Positions 1-12,674 are shown, counted from the first letter of the stretch. The stretch is 64,000 nucleotides of DNA from Sabethes cyaneus (GCF_943734655.1 NC_071354.1:179017411-179081410), one strand, 5' to 3'. Made by a program: numbers and translations. The notes: a model not told the origin generated them from the sequence alone.

Positions 1-948
1 ACGTTACGTTTGGATTTATTTAAGTTATTTCGCGCAGCCTACTTAACCACCGATTATGTTTAAACGCTCTTAGATAAATTTGCAAATTAATCCACATAAC
101 TACACCTCATAAATTGTATATATTATTACTTAATAAGGATAAATTAGTGAAGGTGTCCGGACATTGGTACCGTCCGGATTTTGATGCAGCATGGTACCTA
201 TTGAGATAAAGGACTCTTTTCCGTAAAAATCCACACTGTGCAGTCGATCGGAAGTTTACATTTAAGTGCACGTTATTGAAAAATAAAAACAAAGAACTAG
301 AATCCTTGATTCGTGATTGATTGAAAGAGCATAGCTGATTTGCCTTGTAGGCAATATGTATCAAAGTAGTAACGTTTTACACGCTGACCGAGTAAATCCT
401 CAATAAATCGCAAAGATATTTGTATCTATTGATTGGAAAACTTCTATCACAACGCAGTAGCGTGTATGTAGGTTTCTATAAAAAATAAAACTATTATTTT
501 TAAAACAATTGAACAATATTATAAGGCATTGTCCAGCTAACAATCCACGTTCTGTAATTGGTAGGAATAAACATTGCCAATTTACCGTACCGATAATGAT
601 GATTCCGCAACACAAGCAGTGCGGTTGGCCGTATTTCATTAGGAACTCTATTAAACTTTATAGGTTCATTACTTTTATCTATTGTTTGTTTCGTTTATTG
701 ATACTCTTATGATGTTGTTCGATTGAATGATCATACGTAGTCGAATTAAAAGGAAACTTTTCCTCGTTTATCGTTGTTTGGATGCGTGAATAAATGAGTG
801 CAGCTGGAATGCGGTTTGCTTGCAATTCTTAAAGAACGTAGGTGGGGTTTATTCCTAATTCCCGTCGTTGTAAGTAAAGCCATTCTAATTTTCATCATTT
901 GTTGGATGGATTTAATGAATACTCCAAAAGTTCTTGTGATGATTTGAC
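1..948. other. No recognised feature
   Basis: AT-rich sequence with only short frames on both strands. I see no domain, tRNA-like fold or clear terminal repeats. It could be intergenic or intronic DNA. Confidence 0.5.
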
Positions 949-950
949 TA

Positions 951-1498
951 CTCGAGCAGGAGCGAAGAGCAAAATAATATCAAAATGTGTTATTGGAAAT
1001 CGAATAACTCATATCAAAATTTGGTCTTGTTTTGGCTGACATAGTTGGTAAAATAACAAAAAATAATATTAAAATTTTACTACTTTAAGGCCAAAAGAAT
1101 AACTACTTATGCTATTTGAATAACAAAGCAATAACATGACTGTATTCAGCGTTTTCAGCGTTTAGAATAACATATTTTAGTATTATTAAGGTATTGAATA
1201 GTAAACGCAGTAGTATATGAGATATTAAAAAATCGTTTTATAAAATATTTATAATCTAAAATCTCTTTAATCAATAAAAAAAATAATGTGAAATATATCA
1301 AATGTCATTTTAAGGCCAAAATAAGATATGATAACAAAATTAGTTATTAAACTCATCTTACAACCACTGTTTTAAATTTCTACTCAATAACAAAATGTGT
1401 TATCAATGTATCTCTATATCTATTCGATAACAAAATATACCATTATAACACAGTTTGATATTGTTTTTATATTATTTTGCTCTTCGCTCCTGCTCGGG
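951..1498. mobile_element. TA-flanked MITE (Tc1/mariner-like), 548 bp
   Basis: Terminal inverted repeats of about 30 bp begin CTCGAGCAGGAGCGAAGAGC on the left and CCCGAGCAGGAGCGAAGAGC on the right, read inward, and continue as AAAATAATAT with one mismatch overall. A TA dinucleotide sits directly outside each end (949-950 and 1499-1500), the usual target duplication of the Tc1/mariner superfamily. The interior has no coding capacity and is rich in repeated AATAACAAAATGTGTTAT-like words on both strands. It is a non-autonomous element that would depend on a transposase supplied elsewhere. Confidence 0.8.
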
Positions 1499-1599
1499 TA
1501 AAACACACTTACCTTCCGATCCGTGAACTTTCAAATCACTGAAAAGCGATTATTAAAGCATATTGATATTAGGCCACTACAAATATTTTAAAAAGTTTT

Positions 1600-2030
1600 T
1601 GTCCCTCCGGTTTTGGGGCCAATGAAAGGGGGGGGGGGGGCGAAAAAAAACGAAGAGAATTTTTTAATCGATTTTTTAATTTAAAAAAAAATGGATTTTA
1701 GACTTAGATTTTTTTTAGATTTTTTTGAAAACCAAATCTATTCTTGCTTTTAATAAATACGTTGTTATTTTTCATGCAAAAATCTACCAACAAAAAAACA
1801 AAAACGAAAGATAATTTTTTTGGCCGAGTTTCGGAAATTCCACTGTTTGAACTTCCATTTCTATTTCGTGCTTGAAGCGTTAACTCAACTCGTGCACTCA
1901 TTTTTCGAGTTTTTCAGGCTGTAGAACCCACAGACAATTGATTTTATAAAAAAAATTGACTCACATCCTACAAATTATTTTTTTGCCCCCCGATTTTTCA
2001 AGCCAATTTCCAAGGGGGGGTGACAAACAC
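1600..2030 (-). repeat. Interspersed G-rich-ended repeat, copy 1
   Basis: This stretch is the reverse complement of sequence near 34660-35050. Both copies carry runs of G/C near their ends, the word GATTTTTCAAGCC or its equivalent, and a 65-71 residue open frame (here 1704-1901, minus) with shared words RVELTL, ARNRNG, GISE and RPKK. No known protein family is recognised in that frame. It may be old coding sequence or simply a repeat without frame-breaking indels. Family unnamed. Confidence 0.6.
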
Positions 2031-2035
2031 TTTGA

Positions 2036-2440
2036 AAATGATTTGCAATGGCCTTATTGAAATTACACAACTGAGAATAACGACAATGCCTTGCGTGAGT
2101 TATTTTCATTTATGAATGACGGAAATTAAAACGATTAGTCGACATTGTCTTCTTCGTCGCACGAAAAAACGTAGGAAATTTGCCTGGTAGGACTTCTTTA
2201 ATGATAAAAAGCATTTAAATAGATCTCAGCTCACTTTGATTGATCGCGTATGATAGACAACTAACTAAAATATTAGGGAATAACTAGTTTTGCATTGTGT
2301 GTCATAAAAATGCTGATATTTTTAATAATTTGTGTTGGATAGGACGGGAATAGGCAATTACGATGATATAGCAACATACCCTTCTCATCTAGGAAGTTTT
2401 TTTTATTAGAAATACTACAATACATTCTAATTTTTGTTAA
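2036..2440. other. No recognised feature
   Basis: AT-rich spacer between a repeat and the 5' break of the Jockey-like element. Nothing supportable seen. Confidence 0.5.
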
Positions 2441-4575
2441 CAGTCATGCTCTGCCAGCCTGCTCAGTGACCACTGCAGTTGATGAGCTTTGCAATATTGA
2501 TCCTCATCATCCTCCCGTTATGATTAGATATGACAAGCCTATCAGTTCGCTATTTTATGATGAATTTGACTCTAATGCGTACGATTTTCGGCGAGGTGAT
2601 TTCGATGTAATAAATGTGGCTTTAAGCAATGCTGATTGGTCCTTTTTAACCAGCAATACCGATGTTGATGATGCAGTTGCTAGCTTTATTGTCAAAATTC
2701 ATGAGCTTATATTGCAGCATGTCCCCCGAGTACGACCGCGCTGTAAGCCAGTATGGGGAAACCGCGAACTAAACCGTCTAAAACGCCAGAAAAATCGTTG
2801 CCTTCGTGCTTACCACTCATCCAGTAGTGCACGCAATCGTCAAAATTTCAAATTGGCTAGTCAAAAATCAAGTCTCTGAACAAAAGTCTTTATCGCAACT
2901 ATGTACGCTACACCGAACGTAAACTGCGAAGTAACCCTAAACAGTTTTGGCGATTTGTCAATAGTAAACGGAAAGAGGACGGCCTTCCATCTACTATTTT
3001 CTTGGATAATGATGTTGCATCCTCCACTAGTAGTAAATGTGCTTTATTTGCAAAATATTTCGAGAGTGTGTTTTGTACGGAATCAGTCTTGCCTGATAGC
3101 TTGGATGATGCCCTGTTTTACGTTCCTGACGCCGAATTTTCAGTTGGACCTTTTATTGTTGTTGCAGAAGACGTTGCTAATGCTGTTCATAAAATGAAAC
3201 AATCGTATTGCCCTGGACCTGACGGAATTCCTGCTGCCTTATTAAAAAAATGCTGTGATACCCTGAAAGCTCCAATCGCTACTTTATTCAACCTTTCTCT
3301 ACGAGCGCAAAAATTTCCCGAAAGTTGGAGATCGTCATTCATGTTTCCTGTATTTAAAAAAGGCAACAAGCATAGTGTGAAGCACTACCGTGGAATCACC
3401 TCCCTATGCGCTTGTTCTAAGATTTTTGAGGCAATTGTCTATGACCATCTCTTGTTCCGTGTGAAAAGTTATATTTCCACATCGCAACACGGATTTCATC
3501 CGGGCCGATCAGTTACTACAAACTTACTGGAGTTCACCTCGCTATGTCTACATACTATGGAAAAGGGTAATCAGGTCGATGCCATTTACACTGATCTGAA
3601 AGCGGCATTCGATTGTGAACCATGATATTTTGCTAGCCAAGCTGGACAAATTGGGTGTCTCATCTAGTTTACTTTCCTGGCTGAGCACTTATTTACGCAA
3701 TCGCAAAATCGCCGTTAAACTAGGCCCTTCTCATTCGAGGTGGTTTCAGAATGGATCAGGAGTACCTCAGGGTAGCATTTTAGGACCACTATTATTTTCA
3801 CTGTTCGTTAATGATGTCACTCGACTATTGGATAGCCAAATGTCATTCAGGCAGCATTATGATTTTATTATTAACAAGGTGTATCGTCAGCTGGGAACCA
3901 TTTTCCGAATCGGCGGAGAATTTAGTGATCCTGGTACTTTACGTACCCTTTACTGCTCCTTGGTTCGCTCTATTCTGGAGACAGGCTGCGTTGTCTGTAA
4001 TCCGCATTACGATTACTGGATTGTTCGTCTTGAGCGAATTCAGAAGTGCTTTATCCGCAAAATTTGTCGCATGCTGCCATGGAGAAACCCTGATACTCTG
4101 CCTCCATACGAGGAACTCTGTCTGCTTGTTGGCGTATTACCTCTTGAGCAGCGGCGAAAAGTTATTGTAGCCAAGACTGCTTATAAAATTCTGTCGGGCG
4201 CACTGGACTGCCCTGCTATTTTGTCACAGCTCCATCTATACTGCTTTCTCCGGCCTCAACGGAACCAACGGCTTCTACGTGTTGACCCGCACCGGACCAA
4301 CTATGGCCTTCATGAACCTATTCGGCAGATGGCACTGGAATATAATCGACGTGAAAATGAATTTTCTTTTTAGTGAATGTTGTGTGTAATTTGAATAATG
4401 TATGTAGTTATGCCATGTTCTATGTGTTGCCTCTGTTCAATTAAAAGATGCTGGGTTTTTATGCCGCTTTGAGTAACATGTTGCTCTGGGCGGCTTTTCC
4501 CAGCCAAATCAAATCTTCATTAAGACAGTTTGTCGGATGAAGCAAATAAATAAATAAAAATAATAAATAATAATA
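2441..4575 (+). pseudogene. Jockey/CR1-like non-LTR retrotransposon, truncated and broken
   Basis: Intact relatives copy their RNA into the genome by target-primed reverse transcription. Here the 5' part is missing: reading starts at the very end of the endonuclease domain (HHPP near 2500). A linker follows, then RT signatures PGPDGIPAALLKKC (near 3210), FKKGNKHSVKHYRGIT (near 3350), QHGFHPGRS (near 3490), AAFD (near 3603) and GVPQGSILGPLLFSLF (near 3760). Frame changes fall near 2865 and at about 3612. The segment that should carry the FADD/YADD catalytic box is absent: the frame jumps from SQMSF to RQHYDF near 3845. The C-terminal tail continues to a stop at 4373, and a 3' region ends in AAATAAATAA repeats near 4545-4575, as usual for this group. 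It cannot encode active RT. Clade assignment is by pattern only. Confidence 0.85.
4540..4575 (+). repeat. AAAT-type 3' tail of the Jockey-like element
   Basis: A short A-rich microsatellite of AAATAAATAA words directly follows GGATGAAGC. Such tails mark the 3' end where reverse transcription of Jockey-like RNAs begins. Confidence 0.7.
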
Positions 4576-6740
4576 CATTCGTTATAAAAATTAGCTTTTC
4601 CTAAACTTAAAATCTTTTCCTTGAAAAAATGGCTCTTCTTTGACGCAAAATGGGTTTGCTCGTTTTGTGATTTGTGATTGTGATTGCAGCTGTAGCGGAC
4701 GACGACTGGTTGTTCATGTTAAAAGAAGGAAAACCTTGCCGGCATCATGCCAAATGAAAAAGATAACCTTCGCCTGTAAGCCCGCATCCTATGGTTGTGC
4801 CAGCAGCTGCTGCAATGTTGAACCATTTTTGCGCTACTTTCAAACAAGCATTTCAAGTCTCGAATGTCAGCCTTAGTGATGTGTGCTTTTGAATTTTCAT
4901 CTTCATTATTTATGAATTTAATTTCCATTTTGTGTAAAATTACGGACTCATACTTTTATTTTGACAAAGTTTTGGACGTTCAAACGCAAAATTTAAAAGC
5001 ATGCAAGTTTGCCCAGTTTTTTGACGAAAATTCCTACAACAAAAAACTACTAACTTGCATGAAGTGAATTCCCTAGAATTTTAGTAACAAAACTACTACA
5101 CATCAACGGTTAGGAAAACAGTTTGCAACTTCAAGTATTCCTTGAGGAAGCATAAGCGATGTACCCGTCAGCGAGTGTGTGGGTGTTTGCTGACTTATTT
5201 GGTTGGCAAGCTGCAACTTGCTGCAGTTGCTGGTCTAAAGTAAAGAGCACATCTTCGGCGCCGGAGCAACCTAGCAAGCGGCTTCGTTGGCGGTGGTCGC
5301 TATCTAGCACAGAAACCCACATGTTCCCGTGTACCCCTGAATCTCCGTGTTCGGGTAAGTTTTCCTTCCCCTCGGGGAACCGAAAGTTGCAAGAGTAAGT
5401 CCAATAAATGCATTAGGAAAATATGACTTTCAATTAAACTTTTAGCAAACCGGTTGTGCAACTGCTGCCTCCGCAATGCAGAGCGCCTATTCCACTTCCA
5501 TGCACTTACCAGCGCGCAATTGGCCTGCTTGCTGCAGATGAAAGTGCAGCTCTTTCAGAAGTTAAGTTGTGGGCACAGTTTCTGGAAAGCTCTTTGCTAA
5601 CTCAATCAATCGAATCCAGTGCTTAATATGGAGGAGAAACGCAGTTTCTGCTGACGGCTATACTGCCGGCCGGTCGGCCCGTGGCGTGGACTCCATTCGA
5701 GTTTTCAGCCCGGCACCGAACGGAACCGAACGGGAGACTGTGAAATGATTAGTGAGGTCGTAAAAGCGGTAAAGGGAAAAGTTACTAACTAAGCCAATCC
5801 GAAGTAAAACTGTAGAAACGAAGAGTTTTCGGTAAACTTATTTCTAGGTTTGTTCTTGAGAAACAGAAACAGCCGTATTTTCGAAGCAAATCTACAGCAC
5901 ACAGTTATTACCAAAATTTCTATTACGTTATCTTGTGTCATTATTAATTCAATTCAAAGAAATTCTTTAAGAAGGCAGGATTTCCTATCTCCTTCGCACT
6001 TGAGTAAACTAACTGAAGCGTTTTGCACAAGAGGTCAGCTCCGGTAATCTCCTTCCTAGCCGTACCCTGCCGATTATTTCGGAATCAGCTTTGGGTCCTC
6101 CCGGGAGATCGAAACCTTGCCAGTGAAAAGTGAAAAACTTTTCCAATTTCGTGTTCCGAATTGTTTATTGAACGAAGCTGCATACAGCGAACGACTCTGG
6201 CCAATCTTATCCCCTCCCTTCACCAAGCAAAGTTATAAAATCCGCCGGAAATGCTTCTTTGATCCAGTTACCCACCGTACAGATGGAAAAGTTGATTTAA
6301 CACTAATATAATCTACCGGGGGCCAAGTAATGGTATATAAATGAAACAGATTTACCGATAAGGTGGATGCGCTTCGAACGATAACTTTTCAATCGGTAAA
6401 CTGAAATTGCACCGACTTCGCTATTTCGGGCTTTGGCCGGCAGGGAACCGAATCTTGATTTCATCCACAATCTCCCCCATCCAGGATCCTTTTGCTACCA
6501 CCGACACAGATCGACATGGCAGTACAGTCGCTGCTGCTCTGGCAGCTAGCTCTAGCACAGTCACAAGCAGCAGAATTCATTTTTGCCGAGCGTGCATATC
6601 ACCGACCCCCACACGGCCCACCTAAACCCCCACCCCCTTTCCTGACCGGGTCCGAGATGGCGAAGTGCAAATTTTATTAGCAGCAATCAAATCTGCTGAC
6701 CTTAGGCTAGTTATGCTGCAATCTTGAGCGATGGCGCTCG
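4576..6740. other. Unique-looking DNA, no recognised gene
   Basis: Base composition is higher in GC than the flanks, especially 5150-5750 and 6400-6740. Short open frames exist (for example 4640-4876, 6117-6311 and 6407-6625), but none has a domain I recognise and none has supporting splice or repeat structure. This may be host regulatory or intronic sequence. Confidence 0.4.
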
Positions 6741-6755
6741 GGCCGACGACGACTG

Positions 6756-6763
6756 TATAAAAG
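6756..6763 (+). promoter_or_regulatory. Candidate TATA-box core promoter
   Basis: A strong TATAAAAG lies in a GC-rich setting. About 30-36 bases downstream is CAACACGAAATAGTCACG, where a start site could fall. A GTGAGT splice-donor word follows at 6826, so a short first exon of about 40 bases is imaginable. No coding exon was identified downstream, so this remains a candidate only. Confidence 0.3.
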
Positions 6764-6829
6764 TATAGAACCCCAAGTCAACACGAAATAGTCACGTGCT
6801 TTTACCGTACCGTACCGTGCCTCTTTGTG

Positions 6830-7881
6830 AGTGTTTCTGTTTGTGTGCAGGTGCAGGTCCTACGTGTGTCTGCGGTTGACTTCTGTGCGAAGCGTTTGCT
6901 GAACTGAACTCGGAGATGTGGGTTACGTTCGTGACGATGCAATTTTTTTGACGGAGGTTGGCTAATGTTGAGATTTATGAGCATGGAATGTTCGATTCGA
7001 TTGGCACATACATTGGGGTGTAGGGTGGTTGCTTTTGAGAATTTCATTGCCCGAATCGATGGCAGCTTGTTGGGGGAGGAGGCAGGGTTTTTTTTGTTCA
7101 GTGCTGATTATGATACTGATTGGTCTAAGCGAGTTAGAAATCAGGTCCAATTAGATTGCTAGCTCGAGGATGAATCCTTCAGCAAATATTCGCTGATGAT
7201 TGTTTTCTTCCTTTGCTACGTATGATTTCATTTAACTTTCAATTCACAAGTAAAAAATACGAAAACTGTCCATCAGTTCCAAACGACAGCCACATTTAAC
7301 CTTATGACACTGAAAACCCCATCAAACTACGACATTATCTACGACAAGTTATTTTAGTTCAGTTTGGTTTAGTTTGGTTTACTCGCTCATAAAAACTTAA
7401 GACTATTGTCTTTTATGTTCTCGATCCCTACCCTCCCTAGATGAGGGGGTTCGGGTAATAACTGAATTGCAGTTTGCAAGCTGTAATTTTTATAATCAGA
7501 GATGAAATGGAAAAACAAACAATGAATAATAAAACTAAATTATGCTAATTAAAATGCGCTAAGTATGCCTTCTCAAATATTAGTTTTGATTTTATTGTTG
7601 GCTGCTTTGCTGGTTAGTTGATTCCAGAAAGCACTTCTCCTATCAAGAAAACGGTTTTGTACCATATGACGTCCTGTCTTGTTGGAGCAGATATTTCTCT
7701 TGTGTGCTCACCTTTCTGTGGTGTTGCGTTGGTGTGGAAAGCCAATACAGGCATGATTGTGTATGAATAAACCCTTCTCACATTGGAGCACACTTTGATG
7801 GGGTAATTTAGCGAACCATCTATGAGTTGATGCTGCCAGTGAGTCAAACTTGAATATCGAAGTCGAATTAAGTTTAATATA
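6830..7881. other. No recognised gene
   Basis: Mixed sequence with short frames of no recognisable family. A short direct repeat of TTTGGTTTAG words occurs near 7360-7382. Nothing else is supportable. Confidence 0.4.
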
Positions 7882-8078
7882 CAGTCAGTCCACAATCATG
7901 GGTCACACACACAATTGTGGGTCATTTAAGCTTTAGTTGCTAATTTCTGTTTAAATATTACCTAATAATTGATCAAATTATTAGTGCTATTTGTGAGTAA
8001 CAATTTTTACCATTAATATAACAATCATGCATTAATCGGCAGTTAAAGTTCAAATGACCCATGATTGTGGACTAATTA
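7882..8078. mobile_element. Small TA-flanked MITE, ~197 bp
   Basis: The word AGTCCACAATCATGGGTCA at 7887-7905 reappears inverted at 8055-8073. Ten bases from each proposed end are consistent with TA flanks (7880-7881 and 8079-8080). The outermost bases of the right end have diverged. The interior is AT-rich and non-coding. The pattern fits a Tc1/mariner-type miniature element. Confidence 0.6.
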
Positions 8079-8660
8079 TAAATCTAATTTACTGAAGGCA
8101 AATGATTATATTTGGTTCAACACACTTACTTTGCTAGCAGATAGTTGCATAAAATGAATACAAATGAGTCATGAATGTCTAAATGACAAATATTGCATCC
8201 ATGCATGGAACTATGCGTCTATGATCAAAAACAATATTTTATTTTCCCACAAAACAGAAGGCTATTTTTCAATTTTTTTAACATCGTTTGTTTTAAAAAT
8301 TCATAGTTTTGGAGTTAAACATCGTCGAATAAAGTTTTTCTATGAAAATGGCCACAAAATTGTATTTTTTTTAACGATGATTCTACAATTGATTGAGGGA
8401 CGGTATGGGAAAGTAAGGAAGAAGGATTTTTCCTTCTTTCCTGTATTGGAAGGAAGGTCCAATACATTGGACAAAAGATAGGAGTCACAACGACAACTTG
8501 TTAAGCGTAGCTACCTATTACCCCCCCCCCCCCCTTCCTTTCCACTCTTTCCCCTCCATTCCCATTCTCCATTCAAGGTAATGACTAAAATCACGAGTTT
8601 GGTCAATCACAAAATTGTACTTAACCTTATGACTTTTTTTGAAATGTTGTCAGAAACCAA
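8079..8660. other. No gene; poly-C tract
   Basis: AT-rich sequence with a run of 14 C at about 8521-8534 and a local inverted repeat near 8415-8470 (GGAAGAAGGA/TCCTTCTTTCC and GTATTGGA/TCCAATAC). No coding signal. Confidence 0.5.
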
Positions 8661-8668
8661 AGGGTTTG

Positions 8669-10700
8669 TACAGCAGTACAAACTGTTGTAAAAAAAACTA
8701 GAAAAGTCTTTTGAAGCGAAAGAAATTTCACTAGGTGCCTTCCTTGACATAGAAGGCGCATTTGATAATTCATCTCATAATTCAATGATTACGGCTATGA
8801 CGAAACGTGGTTTCGAGATATCCATTATCGACTGGATTAGCGAAATGTTATCAAAAAGGGAGATATCAGCAAGCCTTGGAAGCTCATCTATAAGCATTAG
8901 AGCAGTAAAAGGTTGCCCACAAGGAGGCGTAATATCACCTCTACTGTGGTCTTTAATAGTTGATGATCTTCTTCAAAAGTTGACGGCGCTAGGCTTTGAA
9001 ATAATTGGCTTCGCAAATGATATAGTCATAATTGTTCGAGGAAAATTTGATTCTATTATCGCTGACCGAATGCAAATGGCTTTAAATTTGATTTCATCAT
9101 GGTGTGATAGGCAGGGTCTCAGCATAAATGCCAATAAAACTACTATCATACCATTTACGAGAAGGAAAAAATTTACATTAAATAACATCAGATTGAAAGG
9201 AACACTTTTAAAACTTTCAGACACTGTTAAATATCTTGGAGTATTTCTTGACAGAAAACTCAATTGGAACACACATCTAGAGCAAGCAGTAAGCAAAGCA
9301 ACAAATGCTCTATGGATATGTAAAAGAACGTTTGGTAAGCAATGGGGACTGAAACCGAAGATGATCCATTGGATCTATTCGGCCATTGTCAGACCCAGGA
9401 TTACCTATGCTTCGTTGGTCTGGTGGCCAAAAACGAAAGAGAAAGCTACCCAAACAAAGCTGGAAAAACTTCAAAGGCTAGCCACTCTCTCAATAACAGG
9501 TGCAATGAGAAGTACACCTTCGAAGGCATTGGATGCTTTACTCTATATACTTCCATTGCATCAGTTTATACAATTAGAAGCTGAAAAAAGTGCTCTGAGG
9601 ATCAAAAGATCAAAGAACCTTTTTGAAGGGGACTTAACAGGTCATCTCAGTATTCTAAAAACTATTAGTATAAATCCTCTTGTAACCAGTAATGAAGATT
9701 GGATGGAGAAAAAATACAACTTCAACCGAATATTTCGTGTATTTGAGCCTAGACGTGATTCCTGGGAAGATGGTGGTCCCGATATTCGTCCAGGCTCGAC
9801 AGATTTCTATACAGATGGTTCAAAAATGGACAATCAAGTGGGAGCAGGAGTCACTGGCCCAGGAATAGATATGTCAATTTCTATGGGCAGATGGCCAACT
9901 GTATTCCAAGCTGAAATACAAGCAATTCTAGAATGTACGACTGTGTGCTTGCGCAGGAACTATAAACATTCAAATATATGCATCATGTCCGACAGCCAAG
10001 CAGCTCTAAACGCTCTAAAGTCGGCGACATGCACATCAAAACTTGTCTGGGAATGTATTCAATCACTCCAAAAATTGTCTCGTCGTAACCAAGTCAACTT
10101 GTACTGGGTCCCAGGTCACTGTTGAATTGATGGAAATGAAAGCGCTGATGCGCTAGCAAGACTCGGATCATCTCATCAATTTGTAGGACCTGAGCCCTGT
10201 TGCTTATCTGCTTCTGCTTTAAAAATGGAGCTAAAAGCATGGGAATGTACGAAAGTGGAATCAAATTGGAATAACACTTTCAATGCTAGGCAGTCGAAAC
10301 GTTTCATCTCTCCAAACGTTTCAATTACTCGCAAAATACTGGAGCTTTCGAAGAAAGGTCTAAGCATTTATACTGGTCTTATAACAGGACATTGTCCGAG
10401 CCGCTATCATCTGAAGCTAATGGGAAAACTTCATGATGATATATGTCGCTTCTGCGGCATAGAAAAAGAAGACTCGGAACACCTGTTATGCCGATGTCCG
10501 GCAATTCTCAATAAAAGATTAAGGTTCTTCGAAAGAGGGCTGTTAGAACCCTCTGATATTTGGAGAACAACTCCCAGCGCAGTAGTGCACTTCATCCGAA
10601 GTGCATCACCGGGCTGGACAAATGCTATTAGTCAAACAATGACAATCACTTCTGCTAGTGGTGCGTCATCTTGACAACATAGCTATAATAAAACGGGGAA
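8669..10700 (+). pseudogene. Non-LTR retrotransposon pol with RNase H, 5'-truncated
   Basis: The coding region holds an RT domain followed by an RNase H domain, an arrangement of I/R1/LOA-type non-LTR elements. Similarity begins in the RT finger region near 8669. A one-base shift in an A-run at about 8692-8699 separates it from the main frame (8701 onward, 446 codons from the ATG at 8785). Visible boxes are AFLDIEGAFDN, GCPQGGVISPLLWSL, KTTIIPF and VKYLGVFLDR. The catalytic box reads FAND (N at residue 78) where FADD is expected. RNase H motifs are YTDGSK (near residue 343), FQAEIQAI and SDSQAALNAL. A TGA at 10123-10125 interrupts the VPGHC..DGNESADALA motif, after which the same frame continues to 10674. 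It ends with a CCHC-like cluster (CRFC...HLLCRC). Inactive as it stands. Confidence 0.88.
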
Positions 10701-11635
10701 TATATCACAATAGATCAAACAAATGGTCGCAGTGATAAAAATACCCAACATGGATAAAAAAAAGGGTCAAATAATACTTTCCTTCGTCTTTGTATTTTCG
10801 CCTGAAAAATATCGTTCCGATGAATGTTCTTTTTATGCCAATATAAGCAGAAATAAGCCTCGAGATAAGAGCTTCGAAAACCAATAATGTTGCGATTTTG
10901 TCAGCCCCATCCCCCATGTTGAATTTTGGGCTGACAAAATGGGGAAACTAACAAAATCGGGAAATTTTTTTTTCGAAAATTTTTTCACAATTCAATACTA
11001 AATACTTTGCGATATTGAAGACTTCTACTAAAAATTAAATTTTAACCCTCAATTGGTCAACCGAAAGCTCAATGAACTGGGCACAGCACATTGGTCCAGA
11101 GCCTTGTTTGGTGCGTATCAGCTTTGAGCGGGAAAACTTGGCTTTAGGTTCATGGAACCTTTGGAAGAGTTTCTTAAAATTAAATGTTCTATCGTCCAAC
11201 GGAATTCAAATTTTGATCAATCCCCCTAAAAGTGCAATAAAAAATTTATTTTCCTTCAGTTTCAATATACCACATTGATGAGTTCTGCAAAGCTTTACAG
11301 CATATTATTACAAGAAATTTCGCTGAAGACAGTTACCTTCTATCTCTTCAGCAAAGATAGAAAAATCCTATTTCTCATAAATGAAAAGTCGTTAAAATCA
11401 GTTTTTCTATTTTAGCTGTTTTTGTAGTTGTTGTATGACTTTTTACTGTTTAACAAAGTTGTACAAATAGTAAAAATACACAACATTGCTGAATATAGTA
11501 TACCTCTATCTTAGCTTGTTTAGGAACTATAGAACTGCTACTATAAAAATACCCTAGTTTTGACCCCGAATTACTCGCAGGAAGGCATCATTTTATTCAA
11601 AAACTCTCCCTAGAGAATCAGAATATATTGAAGTC
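10701..11635. other. No gene; repeat-like AT-rich DNA
   Basis: Includes an inverted pair TTTTGTCAGCCC / GGGCTGACAAAA near 10897-10940, and phrases such as CAACATTGCTGAATATAG that recur in related forms elsewhere in the window. No coding signal was recognised. Confidence 0.45.
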
Positions 11636-11742
11636 GCTTTTTACGCGTTTTTTTATGCGGTTTTTTACGCGGTTTTCGGAATTTACGCGATTTTCGGAAT
11701 TTACGCGGGTTTTTTTACGCGGTTTTCGGAATTTACGCGGTT
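11636..11742. repeat. TTTACGCGG repeat tract, copy 1
   Basis: Short tandem-like words built from TTTACGCGGTTTTCGGAA. The left edge reads TTGAAGTCGCTTTTTACGCG, resembling the terminus of the complete element at 27330-27490. It abuts the composite repeat that starts at 11743. Confidence 0.7.
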
Positions 11743-11935
11743 TTTTGACGTAGGACTACGTCTTTGTTAACTATCTGGGACTGGGTAGCACTTTGTGAAA
11801 ACGAAAATAGAAGTGTAACGTTGGAATGAAAGATTTCAAATGCTAATGACTACTGAACTACTGAACGAAACTGAACAATTTATATGTCGTTGGAAAGATA
11901 AAATGTCCAGCAATTTTATGAAGGGGCGAGAGAGC

Positions 11936-12540
11936 AATTTTATGGACGGCGTATAAGGGGGGCTCCCATACAAATGAAACACAAATTTCTTCAAAACTCG
12001 AGAACTATTCAAGCAAATGGAATAAAATTTATCATGTGGGGGTTTTAGAAGGTAGGATTTTTTGCGATGGTATACTGAGACCCCTTCACCTTCTAAGAGG
12101 GGGGGGGGGGCTTCTATACAAATGAAATACAAAGTTCTTCATAACTCTAGAACTAATCAAGCAAATGGAACCAAATTTGGCGTGTGGGTGGTTTTTGGAG
12201 TCAGGATTTGTTTCTATGGTGAATTGAGACCCCTTCCCTCTTTAGAAGGGGGGCTCCCATAGAAATAATATACAAATTTCCTCATAATTCGAGAACTAAT
12301 CAATCAAAAGGAGCCAAATTTGGCATGTGGGGATTTTTCGAGGTGAGAATTTTTTCTTCGATGTGCTGAGACCCCTTCCCCTTCTAAGAGGGGGGGGGGA
12401 GGGGGGGCGCTTCCATGCAAACGAAATACAAAGTTCTTCATAACTCTAGAACTAGTCAAGCAAATGGAACCAAATTTGGCATGTGGGGGTTTAGGGAGGC
12501 ATGAATTTATTTTATGGTCGGAGGATAAGGACTCTCACAC
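11936..12540 (-). repeat. Tandem array of ~145 bp units (about 4)
   Basis: Each unit contains AATCAAGCAAATGGAACCAA or a close variant, then GTGGGGGTTT, a GAGACCCCTTCCC block and a G-rich run before CCATACAAATGAAATAC. The same unit forms arrays at 15786-17220, 35400-36900, 43240-44060, 52860-53310 and 54715-55720. Confidence 0.8.
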
Positions 12541-12674
12541 AAATAAAACAGAAAGTTTGCGTATGTGCCATATTTTATACTATGTAACAAGCAGTAAGCT
12601 GTGAAAGTAAACTAGTAAAACCTTCTCGGAGCAAAAGACAGTGAATCGACGCCGTTAACGTCGACGTGCCAGTC

